A DNA stretch of 26,330 bases, taken from the NCBI GenBank assembly GCA_030039715.1, contig JASHVA010000028.1:1-26330 (forward strand), written 5' to 3'. Position 1 is the first letter of the stretch; every line of letters begins with the position of its first letter. This stretch comes from Thermoplasmata archaeon (GTDB lineage: Archaea; Thermoplasmatota; Thermoplasmata; Lutacidiplasmatales; UBA184). Positions 7,251 to 15,048 of this stretch are shown in pieces. The notes below the pieces were generated by a model. The model had not been told where the DNA came from and ran no database searches. It saw only the letters and a list, made by a program, of their open reading frames with translations. The position numbers and the translations under genes were made by a program.

Positions 7251-8492
7251 CTAGCGACCCGGACCCAGGGGCGGCACGAGGTGGAACACCCGGATCGAAC
7301 TTCCGGCGGGTACTCGGCGGCGCCCCGGCGGGAGCATCGCGTAGCCGGTCGCCCCCGCGAGGCTCGTGATGATCGAGGAACCGCGGAAGGTGGTGAATGC
7401 CCGCCCGTTCCGGAACGTGAGCGGCACGACGGTGGAGAGGCCGGGGGTCGGCGCCACGGCGTCGGAGCCGAGGACGGCGCGACCCTCCGTCCACCCCGGC
7501 CCCGGCAGGTGCCCGAGCTTCCGCAGGACGGGCAGCATCAGCCAGTACATGTTCACGAGGCAGGAGGTCGGATGACCCGGCATTCCGACCACGAGCTTCC
7601 CGTGGACGTCGGCCGCCAGCGTCGGCTTGCCGGCGCGAACGGCGACGCCGTGGAAGAGCAGCCTCCCGAGCCCGGGCAGTATGCGGGGCAGGTGGTCGCG
7701 CTCGCCGACCGAGCTCCCACCGGTCGCGAGGACTAGGTCCGACGTGCGCAGCGCGCGGCGGATCGCCGACTCGATCCGGCGGGGGTCGTCGGGCAGTGGA
7801 GGAAGCGGCCGGGCGACGCCGCCCGCGGCCTGGATCACGGCCGAGAGCGCGGCGTTGTTGCTCTCGTAGATCCGGCCGGCGACCTCCCGGGCGCCCGGGG
7901 CGAGGAGCTCGTTCCCGTTCGGCAGGATGGCGACGATCGGTCGGGCGAAGACGCGGACGTGGGCGATGCCGCTCGCCGCGAGCGTTCCGAGCGCCGTGGC
8001 GGTCAGCGCCTCCCCCCGGCGCGCGAGCACTTGCCCCCGGGGAAAGTCGTGGCCGGGTCGCGAGTAGCGCTCGCCCGGTCGGACCGGGTGGAAGAGGCGA
8101 ACGCGGTCGCCGCGTCGCTCCACCTCCTCGAAGATCACGACCGCATCGGATCCTCGGGGCATCGCCCCGCCCGTGGCGATCGCGACGGCCTCGCCCGGAC
8201 CGAGGCGCCGGGGATACGCCTGCTCGGCGAAGACCTCCCCCACGACCTCGAGATCGACCGGGCGGTGCGGTCGCGCCGCGCTCGTGTCGGGGGTTCGGAC
8301 CGCGTATCCGTCCCAGGTCGCCCGGGCGAAATGCGGCACCGGCCGGGGCGCTCGGTAGGTCGCGGCGGCCACCCGGCCGAAGGCGAACTCGACCCGCAGC
8401 CGCTCCGTGCGCGCGACGGGGCGGGCGACCGCGAGGAGCCGGCGGCGCGCCGTCTCGACCGGGATCAGCCGACCGAACGCGTGCATCTCCAT
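7251..8492 (-). CDS. moeA: Molybdopterin molybdenumtransferase MoeA
   Basis: MoeA inserts molybdate (or tungstate) into adenylated molybdopterin, the last step of molybdenum cofactor synthesis. The 413-residue product covers the normal MoeA domains: the N-terminal segment HFARATWDGYAVR, the GEAVAIATGGAMPRGSDAVV block, the MoCF-binding domain with LATGGSSVGERDHL and VRAGKPT, the GMPGHPTSC motif, and a C-terminal beta domain. The ATG at 8492 follows a GGGAG ribosome-binding sequence by about 9 nt; a second in-frame ATG two codons later is possible. The PfkB kinase gene ends 13 bp upstream, so the two are very likely one operon, although no metabolic link is obvious. No molybdoenzyme is encoded in the window. 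Confidence 0.93.
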   Translation of the reverse strand: MEMHAFGRLIPVETARRRLLAVARPVARTERLRVEFAFGRVAAATYRAPRPVPHFARATWDGYAVRTPDTSAARPHRPVDLEVVGEVFAEQAYPRRLGPGEAVAIATGGAMPRGSDAVVIFEEVERRGDRVRLFHPVRPGERYSRPGHDFPRGQVLARRGEALTATALGTLAASGIAHVRVFARPIVAILPNGNELLAPGAREVAGRIYESNNAALSAVIQAAGGVARPLPPLPDDPRRIESAIRRALRTSDLVLATGGSSVGERDHLPRILPGLGRLLFHGVAVRAGKPTLAADVHGKLVVGMPGHPTSCLVNMYWLMLPVLRKLGHLPGPGWTEGRAVLGSDAVAPTPGLSTVVPLTFRNGRAFTTFRGSSIITSLAGATGYAMLPPGRRRVPAGSSIRVFHLVPPLGPGR

Positions 8493-8505
8493 CGGTGACG
8501 TCTCC

Positions 8506-9387
8506 CTACCGCAGCCCTTCGAGCCAGCGGGCGGCCGCCCGATTGCCGGCCTCGAGGCAGCCCCTCAGTTCCTCGCCCGCGAACCACGCGGCGTAGAAGC
8601 CGCCCCGGAACGCGTCGCCCGCACCGACCACCGTACGCACGCGACGGGGGCGCCGACCGCGGACGTGGACCGTTCCGGCCCGGGACCATGCCGACGCCCC
8701 GTCGGCCCCCTCGGTGCGGACGACGAGGGGGACGTGATCCGACAGGCGTTCGCTCCCGCGCACGCCCAGTAGCTTCGCGACGTGGGCGAGCTCGGCCCGG
8801 TTTCCGAAGAGGATCTCCGAGCTCGAGAGGAGGCGTCGAAGCCGCCCGCGATCCCACCGGTAGTACACTTCCTGGGCGGGGTCGGCGGCTCCGCGGAGCC
8901 CCCGGCGCCGGCCCTCCGCGAGGAGCGCCAGCTGGAAGTCGGCGTCGCCCGTGGTCAGGTGAAGCCACGAGTACTCCTCGAGCCACGGGCGGCTCCGGGC
9001 GCGGGCGGGAGGAGCGGCCATCGGCCCCTGCTCCATGAGCGTCCGCTGGCCGCCGTGTCGGTCCTCGAGGATGTACGCCGTAGGCGTCGCGGAGGTCGGG
9101 ACCCGCTCGACGCCGCGCAGGTCGATCCCGGCACGACGCAGGCGCTCCCAGAACTCCCGAGGGAAGGACGCTCCCACGCGCGAGACGAGTCCGGTCGCGA
9201 CCCCGTAACGGGAGGCGGCGAGCGCGATGTTCGTCGCCGTCCCCCCGAGCTCCGCGCGATGGGCATCGACCGGGACCGTGCGGTCCGGAGGAGGGAACTC
9301 GGGGAGGCGCAGGAATCGGTCGACGTTCACGTGACCCGAAACGAGCAGCTCCCTCGGTCGCTCGTCGACCCCGACGTCCCGGGACAC
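8506..9387 (-). CDS. PfkB-family carbohydrate/nucleoside kinase
   Basis: The 293-residue protein has both PfkB family signatures: GGTATNIALAASRYG near the N-terminus (substrate side) and VVGAGDAFRGGF near the C-terminus, where D258 is the expected catalytic base. The GHVNVDRFLRLP start resembles the ribokinase-like G..N.D pattern. The family phosphorylates sugars, nucleosides or sugar phosphates with ATP, and the substrate cannot be read from the sequence. The start is GTG at 9387, with a TATA-like element about 27 nt upstream. It is the first gene of a pair with moeA (13-bp gap) and is divergent from the amidohydrolase. No adjacent gene points to a pathway. Confidence 0.85.
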   Translation of the reverse strand: MSRDVGVDERPRELLVSGHVNVDRFLRLPEFPPPDRTVPVDAHRAELGGTATNIALAASRYGVATGLVSRVGASFPREFWERLRRAGIDLRGVERVPTSATPTAYILEDRHGGQRTLMEQGPMAAPPARARSRPWLEEYSWLHLTTGDADFQLALLAEGRRRGLRGAADPAQEVYYRWDRGRLRRLLSSSEILFGNRAELAHVAKLLGVRGSERLSDHVPLVVRTEGADGASAWSRAGTVHVRGRRPRRVRTVVGAGDAFRGGFYAAWFAGEELRGCLEAGNRAAARWLEGLR

Positions 9388-9409
9388 GTCCCGAGAGAGA
9401 GGGGCCGGC

Positions 9410-9417
9410 CGCTTAGC
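9410..9417 (-). promoter_or_regulatory. TATA-like element for the pfkB-moeA operon
   Basis: The minus strand reads CGCTAAGC about 27 nt upstream of the GTG at 9387. It lies in the 87-bp divergent spacer shared with the amidohydrolase promoter. Confidence 0.4.
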
Positions 9418-9438
9418 GCTTCGGGAGGCCGTCGGTCG

Positions 9439-9446
9439 GGCTTATG
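9439..9446 (+). promoter_or_regulatory. TATA-like element for the amidohydrolase-glyS operon
   Basis: GGCTTATG is centred about 32 nt upstream of the ATG at 9475. Position and local A/T content fit an archaeal TATA box giving a leader of only a few bases. Confidence 0.45.
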
Positions 9447-9474
9447 CGGTCCGACCCCTCCGGCGGCGGCCGCC

Positions 9475-10566
9475 ATGCTGGTCGAGGGGGCGATCCTGGA
9501 CGTCGAAGGGCCGCGTCCGGCGTACGTCCTCTTCCGGGAGGGGAAGGTCGTCGAGGTAGGAAAGCCCGGAACCGATTCCCGACGAGGCCGGGACCACAAG
9601 GTTCGAGGGATCGTCGTGCCGGCGCCGGTCAATAGCCACACCCACCTCGGCGACGCGGTCTCGGTGCGCGAGCCGCCCCGGGTACCCGTGGCCGAGCTCG
9701 TTCGGCCGCCGCACGGCTACAAATTTCGGCTGCTCTCGGCCGCGTCCGCGGAAGCGAAGTTCCGCGCCCTCCGGGGCGCCTTTCGTCGGATGGCCCGGGA
9801 CGGCGTCGCCGCCGCCGTCGATTTCCGGGAGGAAGGAGTGGAAGGGGTTCGGGTCCTGCGCCGGGCCGCCCGAGGCACGCCGGTCCGCACGGTCATCCTG
9901 GGACGGCCCCTCGCTCGACCGGTGGACCCGCGCGAACTCTCGGAGCTCCTGCAGGTCGCGGACGGGGTCGGGCTGTCGAGCGCGCTCGAGGAGACGGAGA
10001 AGACTCGGACGAGCGTCGCCCGCGCCTGCCGGGCGCGAGGGAAGCGCTACGGGCTCCACGCGAGCGAGGCCCGGCGCGAGCTCCCCGACTCCTACCTCCG
10101 TCCGCGGCCGGACCTCCTCGTCCACCTCGCGAAGGCGACCGAGGACGATCTCCTGGCCGTGCGCGACGCACGGGTCTCGGTCGCGGTCTGCCCGCGGTCG
10201 AACGCACTCTTCGGCCGGCAACCGGACCTCGCCGCGATGGAACGTCTCGGCCTCTCCGTGCTCCTCGGCACCGACAATGCGATGTTCCACGCGCCGTCGA
10301 TCTGGCGGGAGCTCGAGTTCGCGTACGTCGGCACCCGTCTCCGCCAACGTCCCGCGTCGGCCTCGTTCCTCGCCCGGGCGGCGCTCGTCGAACCGTGGAG
10401 TTGGCTGAACGAGCCCGCGGCGGCGCGCGTCAGCGAAGGGATGCCGGTGCCGCCGCTCGTCCTCCGGCTGCCGCCCGAGGACCCGGCCTACCAGGTCGTG
10501 ACCCGCACCACCGAACATCTTATCGTTCCGGTCGGGAGCCGGAGGCCGGGTCGATCCCCACCGTGA
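9475..10566 (+). CDS. Metal-dependent amidohydrolase (COG0402-like deaminase/chlorohydrolase family)
   Basis: The 363-residue protein is a TIM-barrel amidohydrolase with the expected metal and catalytic residues: H55 and H57 in VNSHTHLGD, H195 and E198 in GLHASE, H217 in LLVHLAK, and D267 in LLGTDNAM. The CPRSNALFGR block is typical of the deaminase/chlorohydrolase branch that includes SAH/MTA deaminases. It probably hydrolyses a C-N bond of a purine or related ring, but the substrate cannot be assigned. The frame is open for over 600 nt upstream of 9475; the ATG at 9475 was chosen because the upstream part is antisense to the PfkB gene and the conserved beta-sandwich start follows this codon. 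Its TGA overlaps the GTG of glyS (GTGA), so the two genes are translationally coupled. Confidence 0.85.
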   Translation: MLVEGAILDVEGPRPAYVLFREGKVVEVGKPGTDSRRGRDHKVRGIVVPAPVNSHTHLGDAVSVREPPRVPVAELVRPPHGYKFRLLSAASAEAKFRALRGAFRRMARDGVAAAVDFREEGVEGVRVLRRAARGTPVRTVILGRPLARPVDPRELSELLQVADGVGLSSALEETEKTRTSVARACRARGKRYGLHASEARRELPDSYLRPRPDLLVHLAKATEDDLLAVRDARVSVAVCPRSNALFGRQPDLAAMERLGLSVLLGTDNAMFHAPSIWRELEFAYVGTRLRQRPASASFLARAALVEPWSWLNEPAAARVSEGMPVPPLVLRLPPEDPAYQVVTRTTEHLIVPVGSRRPGRSPP

Positions 10567-12065
10567 AGAGCGACGAGCTGTTCGCGCTGTTGCGACGACG
10601 GGGAGTGCTCTGGCCGTCGGCCGAGATCTACGGGGGCGCCCAGGGTCTCTACGACTACGGCCCCCTCGGCGCCGCCCTGAAGCGGCGGGTCGAGGAAGCG
10701 TGGGCCGCCTGGTTCGTCGGGCTCTCCCACGACTACTATCTCATCCAGCCGGCGGAGATCCTCCCCGAAGCGGTGGTCCGTGCGTCGGGTCATCTCGAGA
10801 ACTTCACCGACCCCGAGATCACCTGCGAGAACTGCCACACGGCGTTCCGGGCGGAGACGATCCTGGAGAAGGTCCGCCCCGAGGGGGTCGACGGGCTCCT
10901 CCCGACGCAGATCGCGGAGATCGTGAATTCGCATCACTTGAAGTGCCCCAACTGCGGCTCGCCGGCGCTGAGCGTTCCGCGGGCGTTCAACCTCATGTTC
11001 GCTCTCGACTTCGGCGTCTCGGGCAAGGAGCGCGCCTACCTAGCGCCCGAGACCGCTCAGGGGAGCTACCTTTCGTTCGCGCGGATGTGGGACGTCGGCC
11101 GCCGGGCCCTCCCGCTCGGCGTTGCGGTCATCGGCAAGGCGTACCGGAACGAGATCGCCCCGCGCCAGGTCCTGTTCCGAATGCGTTCGTTCACGCAGGC
11201 CGAGCTCCAGATCTTCTTCGACCCCGCGCACTTCCTCGTTCCGTTCGAGCGGGCGCGCGACGAGAAGCTCCCCGTCCTCCGCGTGCCGCGGCGCGAGGCG
11301 GGCCAGGAGTCGCCCGAGTGGGTCGGCGCCGCCGAGTTGGTCGCGAGCGGCCTACCGGAGTTCTACGTCTACCACCTGGTCCACGTCTTCCGCTTCTTCC
11401 GGGACGTGCTAAGGTACCCGGCGGAGCGCATCCGGCTCTTCGAGAAGTCCGACCAGGAGCGGGCGTTCTACAACCGCATCCAGTTCGACGTCGAGGTGCA
11501 CCTCGAGAGCCTGAACGGCTTCAAGGAACTCGGCGCGGTCCACTACCGGGGGGACTACGACCTCGGACGCCACAGCGAGGGGTCGGGCCGGGACCTCTCG
11601 GTCACGCCGACGGGTGGCTCGAAGCTCCTTCCCCATGTGCTCGAGCTCACGTTCGGCGTCGACCGGAACGTCTGGGGCCTCGCCGACACCCACCTCGCGA
11701 AGGACGGCGAGCGGACCGTCTGGCGGCTCCCGCCGTACCTCGCCCCGGTACCGGTCGGGGTCTTTCCGCTGATCGCCAAGGAGCAGGCGCCCTACGCGCT
11801 CGCCCTCGCGGACACCCTCGCGGCCGCGGGCGTGCGGACGCAGTACGACGACGCCGGCACGATCGGGAAGCGGTACGCGCGGATGGACGAGGCAGGGACG
11901 CCGTACTGCCTCACGGTCGACGGGCCGACGGTCGCCGACGGTCCGGAACACGACACCGTGACGTTGCGCGACCGCGACTCGAAGGCGCAGGAGCGGGTCC
12001 GGGCCGCGGACCTCGTGGCTCGCCTCCGACCCGCCCTCGAGCCCCCTCGCCCGGCCCGCTCGTGA
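10563..12065 (+). CDS. glyS: Glycyl-tRNA synthetase, archaeal/eukaryotic (alpha2) type
   Basis: GlyRS charges tRNA-Gly. The 500-residue product is a class II synthetase of the alpha-dimer type: AEIYGGAQGLYDYGPLGAALK near the N-terminus, motif 2 with YRNE (R195, E197) and RMRSFTQAELQIFF, and motif 3 around FGVDRN. A zinc-ribbon insertion has C88/C91 and C128/C131. The C-terminal anticodon-binding domain begins near VPVGVFPLIAKEQAPYALAL. The GTG at 10563 was chosen since the conserved KSDELFALLRRRG start follows at once; it overlaps the amidohydrolase stop. The protein is somewhat shorter than many archaeal GlyRS (about 570 residues). A CTTATC patch near 10519 could be an extra internal promoter within the end of the amidohydrolase gene. 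Confidence 0.95.
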   Translation: MKSDELFALLRRRGVLWPSAEIYGGAQGLYDYGPLGAALKRRVEEAWAAWFVGLSHDYYLIQPAEILPEAVVRASGHLENFTDPEITCENCHTAFRAETILEKVRPEGVDGLLPTQIAEIVNSHHLKCPNCGSPALSVPRAFNLMFALDFGVSGKERAYLAPETAQGSYLSFARMWDVGRRALPLGVAVIGKAYRNEIAPRQVLFRMRSFTQAELQIFFDPAHFLVPFERARDEKLPVLRVPRREAGQESPEWVGAAELVASGLPEFYVYHLVHVFRFFRDVLRYPAERIRLFEKSDQERAFYNRIQFDVEVHLESLNGFKELGAVHYRGDYDLGRHSEGSGRDLSVTPTGGSKLLPHVLELTFGVDRNVWGLADTHLAKDGERTVWRLPPYLAPVPVGVFPLIAKEQAPYALALADTLAAAGVRTQYDDAGTIGKRYARMDEAGTPYCLTVDGPTVADGPEHDTVTLRDRDSKAQERVRAADLVARLRPALEPPRPARS

Positions 12066-12088
12066 GCTCCCGGCCACCGGAGAACAAC

Positions 12089-12096
12089 GCATATAC
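12089..12096 (+). promoter_or_regulatory. TATA box for the coiled-coil/UPF0200 operon
   Basis: GCATATAC is centred 28 nt upstream of the ATG at 12121, in the 55-bp gap after glyS. It is one of the best TATA matches in the window, and the spacing predicts a leaderless mRNA. A CTAGACG heptamer lies between it and the start. Confidence 0.6.
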
Positions 12097-12120
12097 CCCG
12101 ACTCGCCTAGACGAGCCCTA

Positions 12121-12738
12121 ATGGCGACCGGAGGAGGGACCCCGCCCGCTCCGGCTCCGGCGTCGACGCCGCTGATGCACCGTCAATCGCGGTGGCTCGG
12201 CCAGGGGTACGCCGACATCACGAAGCTCCGCGAGCTCGCGGCGAAGCACGACCGTGCCGCGGGCCGGATGAATCAGCGGGCGTCGCGGATCAATACGAAG
12301 ATCGAGAAGCTGCGGCACCAGTCGACCCTCCTCCGCGAGAAGGGCCAGCGGGTGCTCGCCGAGATCCCCGAGATCGAGCAGCAGATGAAGCAGCACGAGC
12401 GCGACATCGAGGCGAGCACCGGTCGCGCCGGCGGTGCCCCGATCGGTTCGGACGTGACGAACCTCCACTACCGGATCCGCAAGCTCCAGCAGAAGATCGT
12501 GGACAAGCAGCAGAAGGCCCGCACCCTCGAGCACCGGGCGGCGATCAAGACGCAGAAGACCGCCGAGCTCAAGGTGAAGGTCGACCGGTACCTCGAGGCC
12601 GCGCGCCTCGAGGAGCAGGAGGCGAACGCCTTCCGCCAGCGGGCGGATCGCCTGCAGATGGTCACCGAGACGGACGTCGCCCAGAACCTGAAGGCGAACG
12701 CCGCGCCCCCGGCCGACGGCGGCCCCCGGCCGCCATGA
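12121..12738 (+). CDS. Coiled-coil protein of unknown function
   Basis: I do not recognise this 205-residue family. It starts with a short Ala/Pro-rich tail (residues 1-18), followed by two long charged helical stretches, about 34-102 and 118-188, with heptad-like spacing of Leu, Ile and Ala and many Lys, Gln, Arg and Glu. Between them a Gly/Ala-rich turn suggests an antiparallel hairpin. The C-terminus is again Ala/Pro/Gly-rich. There is no signal peptide, membrane segment, cysteine or catalytic motif, so it looks like a soluble structural or scaffolding protein. A strong TATA box predicts a leaderless start at this ATG. Its TGA overlaps the ATG of the UPF0200 gene (ATGA), so the two proteins are probably made together. 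Confidence 0.85.
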   Translation: MATGGGTPPAPAPASTPLMHRQSRWLGQGYADITKLRELAAKHDRAAGRMNQRASRINTKIEKLRHQSTLLREKGQRVLAEIPEIEQQMKQHERDIEASTGRAGGAPIGSDVTNLHYRIRKLQQKIVDKQQKARTLEHRAAIKTQKTAELKVKVDRYLEAARLEEQEANAFRQRADRLQMVTETDVAQNLKANAAPPADGGPRPP

Positions 12739-13280
12739 AACTCATCGTCACCGTCGGGATGCCCGGCTCGGGAAAGGACGAGCTCGTAGCGGTCGCGCAG
12801 TCGATGGGCCTCGCGACCCTCAAGATGGGCGACCTCGTGCGCGACGAGACCCGGCGACGGGGCCTCCAGCTCACGAACGCGAACGTCGGCCGGGTCGCCG
12901 CGGAGGAGCGCGACAAGCACGGGCCCGGGGTCTGGGCCCAGCGGGCGCTGCCGAAGCTCACGGAGACCCGGATGCTCGTCGACGGCTGCCGCTCCGACAG
13001 CGAGGTCTCCGTCTTCCGTCATAACTTCGGGGACCTCTACGTCCTCGGGATTTTCGCGTCGCCCGAGACCCGCCACGACCGCATGGCGTCGCGCCACCGC
13101 TCCGACGACGTCGACCTGCAGGACTTCTACGACCGGGACCGCCGCGAGCTGAAGTGGGGGATCGGGAACGCCTTCGCCCTCGCGGACGGGATGCTGGTCA
13201 ACGAGGGGACGCTCGACGAATTCCGACGCAGCGCCCGCGCGACGATCGAGCGCATCCTGCGCCGCGACGACGACGACTAG
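12735..13280 (+). CDS. UPF0200 family P-loop nucleotide kinase-like protein
   Basis: The 181-residue protein matches the archaeal UPF0200 pattern from end to end: P-loop GMPGSGKDE (residues 8-16), LKMGDLVRDETRRRG, a central R..G.GVWAQR segment, the VDGCRSDSEVSVFR block, RHRSDDVDLQDFYDRDRRELKWGIG, and ALADGMLVNEG near the end. The fold is like adenylate and dephospho-CoA kinases. The residue after the Walker A lysine is Asp, where kinases normally have Ser or Thr. Substrate and role are not established for the family. It is coupled by ATGA to the coiled-coil gene and ends in a CTAG tetramer that also ends the convergent gene. Confidence 0.87.
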   Translation: MKLIVTVGMPGSGKDELVAVAQSMGLATLKMGDLVRDETRRRGLQLTNANVGRVAAEERDKHGPGVWAQRALPKLTETRMLVDGCRSDSEVSVFRHNFGDLYVLGIFASPETRHDRMASRHRSDDVDLQDFYDRDRRELKWGIGNAFALADGMLVNEGTLDEFRRSARATIERILRRDDDD

Positions 13281-13930
13281 TCCTCCGCGATCGTCTCCGG
13301 GCCCTCGCCACCGAGGAGCTCGCGGACGAGTTCGAATCGCTCGCGGTCGACCACGACCGCCACGCGGCTGCGACCGTCGCCGAGTCGGCGCGCCCCCCGG
13401 GCGAGGTGCCGGTCCCGCGCCCGGGCGAAGTCGCGCGAGCCCCTCCCGCCGGCGACCTCCCGGTCCCAGGCGAGCGCGAACTCGTCGGGCGTGGACGGGG
13501 TCGGCGGGCGACGCGAGACCGAGCGCTCCTTCACCGTGCGGCGGACGAGCTCGACGTAGCCGATGTGCTCCGTGAAGAGCCGGGCCGTCCGTTCGTCGCT
13601 CGGGTCGAGCGGCTCGATCGGGATGCCCGTACCCTCGGCCCAGCGCAGGAGCTCGACGTACGCCGGATTCGGCACGCGGACCTCCCCGAACCGGGCGAGG
13701 CCCCGGACCTCGCTCGTCTCGGTCGAGGTGAGCGGAACGACCGGGTCGGCCTCGGAGCGGACGAAGTACTCGCGCAACGAGGCGAGCTCGTCGCCCGAGA
13801 GGCCGAGCCCGATCGCTTCCGGGGCGTAGCTCGCGAGGTCGGCGAGCATCGCGGGGACCTCCGCCGCGAGGCCGCGGACCGGCGCGAGCAGGAGCACGTC
13901 GCTCTCGGCGCGAAGTCGCGCGGACCTCAC
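13277..13930 (-). CDS. Uncharacterised archaeal protein, possibly divergent TraB-like
   Basis: This 217-residue protein starts at GTG 13930, overlapping the regulator's TGA as GTGA. The same frame is open far upstream, but that part is antisense-like sequence under the regulator gene. No family is certain. The order of elements is reminiscent of TraB/PrgY proteins: an N-terminal strand VLLLAPVRGLAAEVPAMLADL followed by APEAIGLGLSGDELASL, a middle AYVELLRWAEGTGIPIEPLDPSD segment like the G.PV..IDRD block, and a C-terminal RDRHLARGARRL...RVAVVVDRERFELVRELL resembling the final ...VVG..H..GI...L unit. However, the histidines and glutamates typical of TraB are mostly replaced, so any activity would differ. 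There is no signal peptide or clear membrane helix. Tight coupling to the COG1395 regulator suggests a shared function. Confidence 0.75.
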   Translation of the reverse strand: MRSARLRAESDVLLLAPVRGLAAEVPAMLADLASYAPEAIGLGLSGDELASLREYFVRSEADPVVPLTSTETSEVRGLARFGEVRVPNPAYVELLRWAEGTGIPIEPLDPSDERTARLFTEHIGYVELVRRTVKERSVSRRPPTPSTPDEFALAWDREVAGGRGSRDFARARDRHLARGARRLGDGRSRVAVVVDRERFELVRELLGGEGPETIAED

Positions 13931-14931
13931 GGCCGTTCCCGCTCCGAGATCTCCTCGAGGAGGTCGTCCCGGTCGCGGTGGCGCTTCAGCTCGGCGACGT
14001 TGAGGATCGGGACCCCGAGGATCGACGGACGGTGCACGGGCTCGCGGACGACGAACATCGCGTGGCCCTCGGCCACGCGCGCAAGGCCGTGCAGGATCTC
14101 CGCCCGGTGGAGCGCCGCGCGCAGGCTGCCGACCGAGGCGAGCAGGATCTCGGGGGTCCGGGTGAACGCATCGAACGGGGCCCGGACGGTGACGACGACC
14201 TCGAGCCCGAGGTCGTCCAACCGGTCGAGGACCCCGTCGCGCAACGGGTCGCCCGTGCGCGTCCGCGGCCGGGGGCTCGCCCCACGGGCTTCGCCCTCCG
14301 GCGGGGAGGAGGTCGGCGGAGGAGAACCGGCCCGCTCGCGGGTCGGGGGCCGCGCGAACAGCTCGATCGGCCGGACGATCGGCTCGCCGAAGAACGATTC
14401 GATACGCTCGATGACTCCGAGCTCCGCGCCCGCGCCCTCTTCGTAGAGCTGGATCGCCCGGCGGGAGACCCCGGCGACGCTGGCCAGGGTCCCGAGGGAG
14501 AGACCCCGCGCGCGACGGAGGACGCGGAGGCGGTCGCCGTCGACCCGGGCGAACGTACCTCCCGGGCTCGCGTAGAGGAACGGGGGGAGGGCCTTGTCGA
14601 GGTACTCCTGGAGCGTCTCCTCGCTGATGATCGGGACGCCGTAGCGCGTGTAGACGACCCCGGCGTCGAGTTCGGAGGCGCCCGACGTCTGGCCGACCAC
14701 GATCACGAGCGCGGGGAAGAGCCGGCCGAGCTCGAGGAGCCGTTCGGCCTCCTCGGCGTCGAGCGCGTCGATGTTCTTCAGCACCTTGACGAGGAGCAGC
14801 GTCGAGTCTCGTCGCGCGGCCAGGTCGAAGCTCGACGGTCGAACGCCGTGGGTGTCCGCCACGTAGAAACCGGCCCGCTCGAGCATCTGCTCCAGGTGCT
14901 CGATCCACCGCTCGCGCGAGCGCTGTGCCAC
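13927..14931 (-). CDS. COG1395-type archaeal HTH transcriptional regulator
   Basis: The 334-residue protein matches the archaeal predicted regulators of COG1395. The N-terminal domain (about 1-120) contains FDLAARRDSTLLLVKVLKNID, which resembles a restriction-endonuclease-like fold with an incomplete catalytic set. An XRE-type helix-turn-helix spans about 134-182 (LRVLRRARGLSLGTLASVAGVSRRAIQLYE). A Pro/Ser/Arg-rich linker (about 195-228) follows, then a C-terminal domain beginning LRDGVLDRLDDLGLEVVVTVRAPFDAF, typical of this family. The start is GTG at 14931. A TATA box and a perfect 6-bp inverted repeat lie just upstream, suggesting autoregulation. It is coupled by GTGA to the following unknown gene, so together they form a regulator-plus-partner operon. 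Confidence 0.85.
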   Translation of the reverse strand: MAQRSRERWIEHLEQMLERAGFYVADTHGVRPSSFDLAARRDSTLLLVKVLKNIDALDAEEAERLLELGRLFPALVIVVGQTSGASELDAGVVYTRYGVPIISEETLQEYLDKALPPFLYASPGGTFARVDGDRLRVLRRARGLSLGTLASVAGVSRRAIQLYEEGAGAELGVIERIESFFGEPIVRPIELFARPPTRERAGSPPPTSSPPEGEARGASPRPRTRTGDPLRDGVLDRLDDLGLEVVVTVRAPFDAFTRTPEILLASVGSLRAALHRAEILHGLARVAEGHAMFVVREPVHRPSILGVPILNVAELKRHRDRDDLLEEISERERP

Positions 14932-14942
14932 CGTCGTCCCCC

Positions 14943-14958
14943 CCGACTATCGAGTCGG
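14943..14958 (-). promoter_or_regulatory. Inverted repeat, candidate operator of the COG1395 regulator
   Basis: CCGACT-n4-AGTCGG is a perfect inverted repeat located between the TATA box (14962-14970) and the start codon at 14931. It would cover the expected transcription start, a position where a bound repressor blocks polymerase. Autoregulation by the downstream HTH protein is inferred. Confidence 0.5.
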
Positions 14959-14961
14959 CCC

Positions 14962-14970
14962 CCCTATATG
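14962..14970 (-). promoter_or_regulatory. TATA box for the COG1395 operon
   Basis: The minus strand reads CATATAGGG about 35 nt upstream of the GTG at 14931, a strong TATA match in this genome. It predicts a leader of roughly 8-12 nt. It is the only clear promoter element in the 117-bp divergent spacer; none is evident for the phosphoesterase on the other strand. Confidence 0.55.
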
Positions 14971-15048
14971 AGATAGGTCGTTTCTCCTCGAAGCGAGGCG
15001 GTTCCACCGGGGGCGAACCGTCTTGGCCCCCGGCTCCGGTCGCCCTCC

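Noticed and set aside
8782..9474. N-terminal extension of the amidohydrolase by about 230 codons
   Set aside because: The stretch is antisense to pfkB and rich in Arg and Gly. The conserved start and a TATA-like element support ATG 9475.
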